Shown: piece by piece, positions 56,174-64,000 of the stretch
How positions within the stretch are numbered: the first letter of the stretch is position 1
How the letters are laid out: the number at the start of each line of letters is the position of its first letter
Assembly (NCBI RefSeq): GCF_000275845.1
Contig: NW_006766888.1
Location: 1,255,842 to 1,319,841, forward strand
DNA length: 64,000 bases
Source: Dichomitus squalens LYAD-421 SS1
Taxonomy: Eukaryota; Basidiomycota; Agaricomycetes; Polyporales; Polyporaceae
Reading direction: 5' to 3'
Notes under the pieces: model-generated
The model's input: the letters and a program-made list of their open reading frames with translations, nothing else
What the model was told of the DNA's origin: nothing
Databases searched by the model: none
Program-made: the position numbers and the translations under genes

Positions 56174-59100
56174 ATGCCCCCACCTCGCAGCGCCGCTCCC
56201 TCAGAGACCCCCACCCGATATACACGCACGTCGACGCGTTCAACGGCGGCCGGTTCGTCGTCCACGGGGATCATCAAGCCGCGTTCGTACTCGACCGCAT
56301 CCCTCGCCAGCAACGTCAGCGGGGTCACCACCATCGTACCCGACCGACGGAGTGTGAACGGCTCCCCCAAGGATGCCAGCGCGGCCCCCCGCTCGCCAAA
56401 TGCGACTCCAGTCCCCCCGTCCCAGGCTGCCCAGCCCCCGAGTCTGGCGAGGAGACTGAGCTCGGCCGCTGCGAAGGCCCCACGCAGAATCTCGATGCCT
56501 ACCCCTCCCACGTCGTTCCTCGACCCTAGTCTATCTACCTCTAGTGTGTCGTCGTCGCTGAGCAAGTCCACCACGACCCCGTCGCGTCAGAACAGCGTGC
56601 CGATGCCGCGCAAGGGCCCCTCCGCCCCCTCAGTCGCCGTCTCGCGTCGCAGCAGCGTGCGCTCGTCCGCCGTCTCCCTCTACACGTCCGAGTCGGACAC
56701 GCAGGTGAACCCCAAGGTCCCTGCGACGCCCCGCACGCGTGCCATGTCCACGCCGTTCGCGCAGCCGAACGGGAAGTCGCCCGCCAAGTCCCCGGTGCGG
56801 TCCCCTGGGCTTGCAGCGAGCAAGGGCTCTCTGTCCCCGTCCGAGGACACGAAGACCACGGCTACGCTGGTGACCCCGAAGAACACGCCCTCGAAGCCGT
56901 CGCCGAAGGTCACGCCGAGCAAGGCTGCGACGCCCGGCAAGGCGAGCACCCCCGGGAGGACCGTCAGGAACAGCCCGAGCGTCGCCGCTCGCAACCGGCA
57001 GTCGGTCGGGAGCATGGAGTCGCCCTCGATCATGCTCACGTCCGAAGACGAGCCGTTCTGGGAGGGGGACGGGGACGACATGACGCTGGAGATGATCACG
57101 GACGTGAACGACGGCGAGGTGGACGAGGACGTACGTGTTCCTACCTCTTCTCGCGCACCCTCCCCGTGTGCCCTCTCACTCACTCACGCGTCCGTCGCTA
57201 GATGCAAAATGCGCTCGACGGCGTCAACGGCCTGCACATGCGCAAGCTCCTGCACTACAAGCGGCTGCTCGAGCGCGCGCAGGCGTCGTCGGCGGCGCAG
57301 CTGCACGCGCTGCAGGCCGAGGTGCGCATGTTGCGCGAACGCGAGCGGCAGCGGGAGGCGGGCGGCGCTGTGGTCGACCCGAGCGACGACAGCTACTGCG
57401 TGTGCGGGGGGAAGAAGCAGAAGGGGTACTGGAGCGGGTACCGGGGCAGCGAGGACGACGGGATCGGGGGCGAGGTCGACCTCGCGACGGTCCTGAGGGG
57501 AGACGGGAGCGGGGGGTTCAACGAGATCGAGGTGCGGAGGGTCGTGCGGGCGTTGAGCAGGGACGACCGTATGCGATTGTGAGTGCCTCGCTGTCCTTCT
57601 GGAGAGGAGATGCTCGTGCTCACAGCACGCTAGAATCGCGATCATCTTGGACTCGTGTATGCCCGGGGACATCCGCCTGCAGATTCTTCTGCTGGAGAAG
57701 TACGCGAAGTCGACGTTCGACATCGTTGGGAACCTCGCGCCCGACCTTGCGCTCAAGGTGTTCAGGTACCTCACCGTCAGGGAGCTGCTCGCCGTCGAGC
57801 CCGTGTCCAAGAAGTGGCAGGAGGTGGTGCACCTGCCTGCGCTTTGGCGATATCATTGCCTGCGCATCACCGCCATGGATCCTATTCCCCTCAAGCCGCC
57901 TGCAAAGCCGGAAGGATGGTGCGTGCATGTTTGTTACTCGTTGTCGTCTTCTCACTGCATTCGGTTCAGGGAGCCCCTGTATCGCTCGCTTCATCACCGC
58001 GAGTCCAACTTCCGCAATGGTCTCGCGCAGAGCGTCCGCTTCCTTAATGGCCACACCAACTACTGCACGACGTTGTTGCTGCGGGGCAAGCGTCTCATCA
58101 GCGGCTCTTACGACGAGACGATCCGGTTCTGGGACATCGAGACCGGCGAGATGAAGAAGTGCCTGCAGGTCAAGAAGCCTGTCAGTTGCGTCGACTTCCT
58201 TGCCGACGAGGGTACGTTATGCAGCATATCTGGTGACTCTCTAAGCACATACTCATTAGGCGGTCTGCAGAGGTCTTCGTCGTCGGCTTCCACGACGTTG
58301 GGTACGTATCTCGCAACGTACCTCGCGTATACGCTGCTCATCGAGGCGCTCTAGACGCGTCCACCTCTTCTCTTCACTCACTTTCACCCCTCTCCAGCAG
58401 CTCGCCGGCCACCTCAACGGCATCCGCGCCGTCGCGCTCTCGTCGAAGAACCTCGTCTCCGCCGGGGCCGATAAGGCGCTCGTGTGCTGGGACTGGCGCG
58501 CGGGCACGAAGATCGTGCGGTTCGGCCAGCAGACGACGGTCAATATTGGTGTGCAGATTATCGGTTCTGGTGGGTCCCGCGGGGAGGACGAGGGCGAAAG
58601 GGTCGTCAGCGTGACTATCGATGGGATCGTCCGTGTGTTTTCGATCAGTGAGTCGATTACATTCGATGCAGTGAGTGTACCGGGATTTCTGACGGCGTAT
58701 GGTTTGTAGAGAGGAGAGAAATGGTCTCGCAGTTCAAGTTGAGCGAGCTGGGCGGTGGGGACCTTGTTCTCAACGCCAAGTTGGCGCAAGTCGGTCGTGC
58801 CCCGGACAACATGCTCCAGTACGTCACTTTCAACGTCAGACTTTGTATAGAAGCTGATGTCGAATTTCTAGATGGTTTGCCGCGAAGGGTACTCAAATGA
58901 CGGTACGTGCAGAGCAACGTCGAACTATTTCAATGCCTGACGAGAGCTATAGTGTGCGACGAAGTCCGTCATCCTCCACCTTCAATGGACGGAGGAAGAC
59001 GAGAGCCCCACCACGTCTGCGGCTCAAGACCCGACGCGACCCACTACGCCCCTCACTCCAGGCGCGCTCAGCCCGGGGGCCGCTCCGCGCTTGCGTACTA

Positions 59101-59950
59101 TATCCTCCCTTTCGCGCTCGACCTCCTCGATCTCTACGCCTCAGCGGCGCGGCTCTCTGATGGGCGCAAAGAGTCCTCTCGGGACGCCTGCAAGCGCCAG
59201 CGCGAAGGGCCGCCTCTCGCTCAACATCTCCAACGGGCCCATGACGCCTGTGTCCATGATAGGCTCTCCTCGCACCGGCACACCTGTCTCTGCCTTCGGA
59301 CAGTCGCCCTTCGCACTCCGTTTCGGGCGTGCGGCTGTTTTGACTGCCCCTCCGAAGCTAGTCGCCGTCGTGGAGACCCCCGACGTCGCGATCGGCGCAG
59401 TCGACCCCCGCAAGAGGCGCGTCGTCACCGCCACCCGGTTCAGTACTCGCGCAGGAGCGACACGTACGCTGTACATGTCTCAGCACCGCGACAAGGAGGA
59501 GGTTGCGAAGGAGGAAGAGGAGGACAGCGAGGAAAGTGACGGGCAGAAATCGGATGGTCCGCGCACGCCGTCGCCTGAGGTGGACTTCGACACGGATATC
59601 CTCCCTGTTACTGGCGCCTGGGGCGCGCTCGCGAATGCCGGTGCCGCGTCTGCTATGGGTGTGAAGGGCGTGCTTGGGCAGCTGCCAAAGAAGTTCGAGG
59701 GGTTGGCGACTCCGGAGAAGAACCCCATGTCGATGCAGCTGAGCCATGAGGAGGTCGTTGTTGGATGTGCTGACGGGACGATCTAGTGCGTTCCCTCTCT
59801 TGCTCTCTCTATGTGAATGTGTTTCTGATCCCATCTCCTAGCGTGATGAGCTTCGTTGGCTACGATTACCAGAAGCAGAAGGAGCGGCAGCCGAGTGAGG
59901 AGTGGACCTCTCTCACCGAAGAGGAGCTACCCAATGCAGGCGACTTTTAA
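56174..59950 (+). CDS. Large F-box/WD40 protein
   Basis: Ten exons (56174-57130, 57202-57578, 57634-57918, 57970-58211, 58271-58301, 58355-58647, 58710-58818, 58872-58902, 58953-59785, 59842-59950) give 1,088 aa in frame. Residues 1-320 are disordered Ser/Thr/Pro ([20 protein letters not shown]), likely phosphorylated. A coiled coil follows ([32 protein letters not shown]). The F-box is at about 475-520: [42 protein letters not shown]40 blades follow: [86 protein letters not shown], then a Ser-rich insert of about 200 residues and a last blade [15 protein letters not shown]. The architecture is that of an SCF substrate receptor. ATG 56174 is the first AUG of the frame. Confidence 0.88.
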
Positions 59951-60640
59951 CGATATGTTTGGTTCCTGGATCGCGACCTCTGGCCTCAGACCACAACCCT
60001 ATTCTTTTTCGGATATTGCAGACTATCTTCGTCCACTCATCTCTCCGACTTGACGACTTTCCCGTTCAGCTTTCGCTTCCAGGACCCGTCGCTTTGCCGA
60101 AACAGCACTTAACAATCGAAAACCATCATCACAGAAATCCGTCCGTATTGTATTCCAGTGTCGTCCCCCGTCAGCTCGTCAATCGTACACACGTTCGCTT
60201 TGATTATGTTCCATTGCAGTACCTTAGCATCTCCTAGTCCCTTCAAATTCTCCAGGTTGTTTAGATGTCATGGAACCGAGGCTACGTACCTTGGTCAGTA
60301 TTAGTCTCTTTCACGGATGCGTGCACGTGTTGGTGTTGGTGAAGTGCACTTCTTCGATGGAGAATTAGTTGATCCACCATTGAGGACTTGTTTCGACGGC
60401 CGCATGCTCACTGACATCTGATGAGAAATCGACGGGCCGGGATTAGGCTTCCGCTATAAGCTGGAGGGGACTGTCGTCATCGAAGCATGCCACGACCTCC
60501 CACAAGCACGCTATGATTGACACCGTCTGACTGGTGCGCTCTCACATGGCAGGTCGCTGACTATAGACTGCCCTATTCCACTATGAATGTCTTCTCCCCC
60601 CTTCTCTTCCTGCTTAACTATCTGAATATCAAGGATCGCG
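59951..60640. other. Intergenic, no supported gene
   Basis: AT-richer than the neighbouring genes; no exon or repeat seen. Confidence 0.55.
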
Positions 60641-61919
60641 ATGCCTTGGGCCCGTATCCAGTTGAATGACGGTAAGTCGTGCGACCTGCCGGGAGATCAG
60701 ATGCTAACAACGCATGGGTCAATGCAGGAACCAGCATTCCCACTCTCGCATACGGTACGGGACGTCTGAAGAACGGGGATAGTGTTGTTGGCTGGGTCAA
60801 GCAGGCAATCACTGCAGGATTCGTCCACCTCGGTGAGCAACACCAGCGCAGACACGTGCACAGCAGTACGGACTCGGGGAAGTAATCCCGTTCAGACGTT
60901 GCGCAGGCTTACGCGAACGAAGAGGAGACTGGTAAGGCTATCAGCGAGAGCGGCGTGCCGCGGGAGAGCCTCTATATCACGACGAAGTTCTCGGGGAGAG
61001 ACAACCTGACCATCCTGGAGGCTGCCCAGCAGAGCATCAAGAAGGTAAGAGCACTGTTCAAGCGCCAAGCTCAGGCAGTTTGTGGAGACTGTTGCTCACT
61101 GGGACGTTTTTGATAAGCTGGGTGTCGATCATGTTGACTTGTATCTCATCCACCACCCTCGGTTTGCTACGCCAGATATTCCAACTGCCTGGGCACAGCT
61201 GGAGAAGCTCAAGGCAGATGGTCTGACTAAGTGCGTTCGCGGCCATCCCTCGTGCACCGCACTCCTGAACCGTAAGTCGATCAACTTACTTTCCACAGGA
61301 GCCTTGGCGTCAGCAACTTCAACGAGGAAGAGCTGCAAGCCATCTTAGACGTTGCGAAGGTCAAGCCAGTAGCCAATCAAGTGCGTCGTCACCACCCATT
61401 CTCTCAGTAATGGACCCGATACGCTCACAATGTGCTCTTACGAATCTCTAGATTATGGTGCACCCGTACAACCTGGCAGCTCAGCTCCCAGTAATCGAGT
61501 TCGGGAACAAGCATGGCATTGTGACCGAGGGTTACAGCCCACTCCAGTCGCTTAGGAGCACCCCCGGTGGCCCCGTCGACAAACCAGTGAACGATATCGC
61601 CGCGAGGCTGAGCGCGACGCCAGAGCAAGTCCTGCTCGCGTGGGCCAAGTCCAAGAACATCGTCGTGATCACATCTAGCAGGGACCACGGGCGTGTGGTC
61701 TCCTTCCTCGGTGCTGGGGACCTCGGTCAGTGCTCGTGTCGCGTCGTGCATTTCATGCATTTCTTACATTATATGGTGTATGGTGACTTTGTAGAGCTCA
61801 CTGCGGAGGACATTGCTGCGATCGACGAGGCGGGGAACAAGGGCGCACTCTGGTCTCGGGCATGTTCCAAGGCTGGAACGGTGCTGCCATGGGAAGAAGG
61901 AAAGTTATACGACGCGTGA
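60641..61919 (+). CDS. Aldo-keto reductase, copy 1
   Basis: Seven exons (60641-60671, 60728-60832, 60896-61044, 61118-61230, 61299-61380, 61452-61725, 61795-61919) give 292 aa. It is an NADPH-dependent carbonyl reductase of the AKR superfamily. Visible parts: MPWARIQLNDGTSIPTLAYG, DVAQAYANEEETGKAISESG, SLYITTKFSG, LGVDHVDLYLIHHPRFATPD, SLGVSNFNEEELQAIL, VHPYNLAAQLPVIEFGNKHG, TPEQVLLAWAKSKNIVVITS. The catalytic tetrad is Asp46, Tyr51, Lys76 and His107. Substrate cannot be told from sequence. It is a tandem twin of the gene at 62.3 kb. The C-terminus differs: WSRACSKAGTVLPWEEGKLY DA, with no hydrophobic anchor. The last intron is 69 nt, a multiple of three with open frame, so a retained form is possible. 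Confidence 0.92.
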
Positions 61920-62333
61920 TCACCGCTGTCGGACTCGCTATTAGAGTGGTAGCTACGACATTTCTGAACAATATGGAAGAATGTTACGAGACTTGGATCA
62001 GTATGGCCGTGCTTATTGGCCAGTCGCTAGTACTAAGGCGACACTAGTAGTATCACTCTGAGATCCTTATTCAACTTGAATATGCTCGCAGCAGCGTTAT
62101 CGAGGGAGTCTGTCAGGTGACCGTGTAAGTAGACGCGATAAGTAAGCGGCCGAGAGGGGAGTGCCTGGGGAGCATCGCACGGCAACTCGACATCGTTCAT
62201 GCGCATGGCGTCCATGGCGCAATGCCCTTCTCCCACCGCCATATATATCTTTTCCGTTTTCGCAAGCCGCTGCCCCGTGCACGTCTGCTCCTAGCTTCCC
62301 TGCGTCCGCGTTGACCCCGCACCACCACTTGCA
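61920..62333. promoter_or_regulatory. Interval between tandem reductases with TATA-like element
   Basis: No exon. ATATATATC at 62241-62249 lies about 90 nt before ATG 62334. Confidence 0.5.
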
Positions 62334-63662
62334 ATGCCTTGGGACCTCATCAAGCTCAACGACGGTCAGTGCAGTACTCGCTTGCGCCGTGGGACGATTT
62401 AGTTGACGCATAGCTCCGTATCGGATGGACAGGAACTAGCATTCCCAGTATTGCGTACGGGACGTGGACGCTGGGGAACGGCGACAGTACGACCGAATGG
62501 GTTGACCAAGCCATCTCTGTAGGCTTCAGCCACGTTGGTGTGTACCTGCACATAATCAGAGAGGGCCAAGTCTTGATTCGACTGCTTCTGTGTCCTCAGA
62601 CACCGCCCAGGCATACGGGAATGAGCAAGAAGCAGGAAAGGCTATCCGTGAGAGCGGCCTCGCGCGCGAGGACATATACGTTACCACCAAGTTCTCCGGA
62701 AGAGACGGCCTCAGCATCGAGGACTCTATCCAAAACAGCTTGAAGAACGTGCGCACACCATGCTTTGACTTATAGCGGTGCAGATCGTTGCTCACGCGAC
62801 TGACTCTCCCATACTAGCTGGGAATCAAGTATGTGGACTTGTACCTGATACATCATCCCCGCCTCGCCACCCCGGATATCCCGACGGCATGGGCGAAGTT
62901 GGAGCAGCTCCAGAAGGACGGTCTCGCAAAGTAAGCTCTACCACTATCCGCCCCTTCTTTTGCTGTACCCTTGTTCACGCCCGCACGTCTGTAGGAGCAT
63001 TGGCGTCAGCAACTTCGGTATACCTGAGCTCACAATCCTCCTCAACTCTGCCAAGATCAAGCCCGTCGCGAACCAGGTGCGTCCCATCCCCCCGCTCTTC
63101 CGCCTTTCCCTCCCACGCCCGTTACTGACATCGACCACCCGGACGTCACCCGCGGCAGATCCTCTTTCACCCTTACGTTCTCGACCGGCAGCTGCCCATC
63201 GTCGAGTTCGGCAACGCCCACGGCATCGTCAGCGAAGGCTACTCGACGCTCATCCCGCTCACGCACCAGCCGGGCGGGCCGGTCGACGCGCCGGTGAACG
63301 CGATCGCGAAGCGCCTCAACGCGAAGCCGGAGCAGGTTCTGCTCGCTTGGGCGAAGGCCAAGGGCGTCGTCGTCGTGACGTCGAGCACGAAGAAGGAGCG
63401 GCTGGAGGGATACTTGGCCGCTGGGGACCTCCGTGAGCGCTGAGTTTTTCTAGGGTGAAGTCGAAGGGAGGCTGACCGGTCACCGCTTCTGGGAACGCGC
63501 ATAGCTCTCACCGTGGAGGACATAGAGAGCATTGACGAGGCCGGGAAGAAGGGGGCGAAGGGGCTGGCCGTGCGCACGTTCGTGCGCCGCGCTGCGGTTG
63601 TCGCGCTTGCTGCTGCTGTCGGGTTCGGGGTCGCTTCGTTTCTGGGCATCGACATCTTGTGA
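62334..63662 (+). CDS. Aldo-keto reductase, copy 2, with C-terminal membrane anchor
   Basis: Seven exons (62334-62364, 62433-62537, 62600-62748, 62818-62930, 62995-63076, 63159-63432, 63505-63662) give 303 aa. The first six exons are 31, 105, 149, 113, 82 and 274 nt, identical to copy 1. Motifs: MPWDLIKLNDGTSIPSIAYG, DTAQAYGNEQEAGKAIRESG, DIYVTTKFSGRDGLSI, LGIKYVDLYLIHHPRLATPD, SIGVSNFGIPELTILL, LFHPYVLDRQLPIVEFGNAH, KPEQVLLAWAKAKGVVVVTS. The catalytic residues Asp46, Tyr51, Lys76 and His107 are kept. Exon 7 ends TFVRRAAVVALAAAVGFGVA SFLGIDIL: a basic pair then about 20 hydrophobic residues, like a tail anchor to ER or another organelle membrane. Substrate unknown. Confidence 0.92.
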
Positions 63663-64000
63663 AGCCGATCACACCTTCCTGGAGACTCTGACATTCCCAT
63701 TCGTCGAGTATTTCGCTTAGTGTAAGCTTGAATATGTAGCAATGAAAATGTCAGATTATGGAGCCTGTCTCACGAGCCAGTCTATGCCTTGAACAGAATA
63801 ACTCGATGGGAAGGATCAAATTGCATGCGACTTTATGTCTTCACTGGAAGCACCAGTCTACCGAGGTAAAGTCATCAACCTTGACATCGTCGACAACCTC
63901 CAACGACTCTGTGTTTCAAGACTGTATGGCTGACTGAGTTTCCTTCGAGGTGCTCTATCTGAAGTACATTTCCCTAGCGCGATGCCTCGCATTGACTTAT
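63663..64000. other. 3' flank, no supported gene
   Basis: End of window; no exon or repeat recognised. Confidence 0.5.

Overview
This window is nuclear DNA from a filamentous basidiomycete. Genes are cut by many short GT-AG introns, mostly 50-90 nt, with exons as small as 9 nt. The families seen (DUF6533-like membrane protein, DUF6697-like proteins, F-box proteins with LRR-like or propeller C-termini, DUF5648 secreted proteins) are typical of Agaricomycetes. A Polyporales-type wood or litter fungus is my inference; nothing here fixes the species. All gene models were spliced by eye and checked for frame continuity across every junction.

Region 1 (0-18.8 kb) is gene-dense. It starts with an F-box gene whose frame carries an internal stop. 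A convergent pair of autophagy genes follows: ATG27 on + and ATG12 on -. Next come a 16-exon DUF6533-type membrane protein, a possible small secreted protein, an unnamed 213-aa protein, two tandem DUF6697-like coiled-coil genes on the minus strand, and an emopamil-binding-protein-like membrane protein.

Region 2 (18.8-28.9 kb) is a gene-poor, GC-rich block with short tandem repeats. The only convincing gene in it is a small three-exon gene for an 89-aa protein at 24.0-24.5 kb.

Region 3 (28.9-42.3 kb) returns to housekeeping genes. Glycyl-tRNA synthetase has two in-frame AUGs that predict mitochondrial and cytosolic forms, and an unusually long first intron. It is divergent from a 13-exon bestrophin-type anion channel. 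A NYN/PIN-fold ribonuclease-like protein and a propeller-like protein follow.

Region 4 (42.3-46.6 kb) is an accessory island. Two tandem DUF5648 secreted-protein paralogues flank a Mutator-like non-autonomous transposon (about 159-bp terminal inverted repeats, 9-bp target duplication) that contains an assembly gap which is probably false. Beside it lies a TA-flanked, palindrome-rich MITE.

Region 5 (48.1-64 kb) holds a disordered/coiled-coil protein head-to-head with ORC5, an F-box protein, a hemerythrin-HHE protein, a large F-box/WD40 protein, and two tandem aldo-keto reductases with identical exon lengths in six of seven exons, the second carrying an added C-terminal hydrophobic anchor.

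I found no rRNA, no convincing tRNA and no CRISPR. I did not find a clearly novel multi-gene system. The most interesting items are the small gene in the gene desert, the MULE/MITE island between secreted paralogues, the dual-start GlyRS with its 880-nt intron, and the GC-AG intron that ATG12 needs for its C-terminal glycine.
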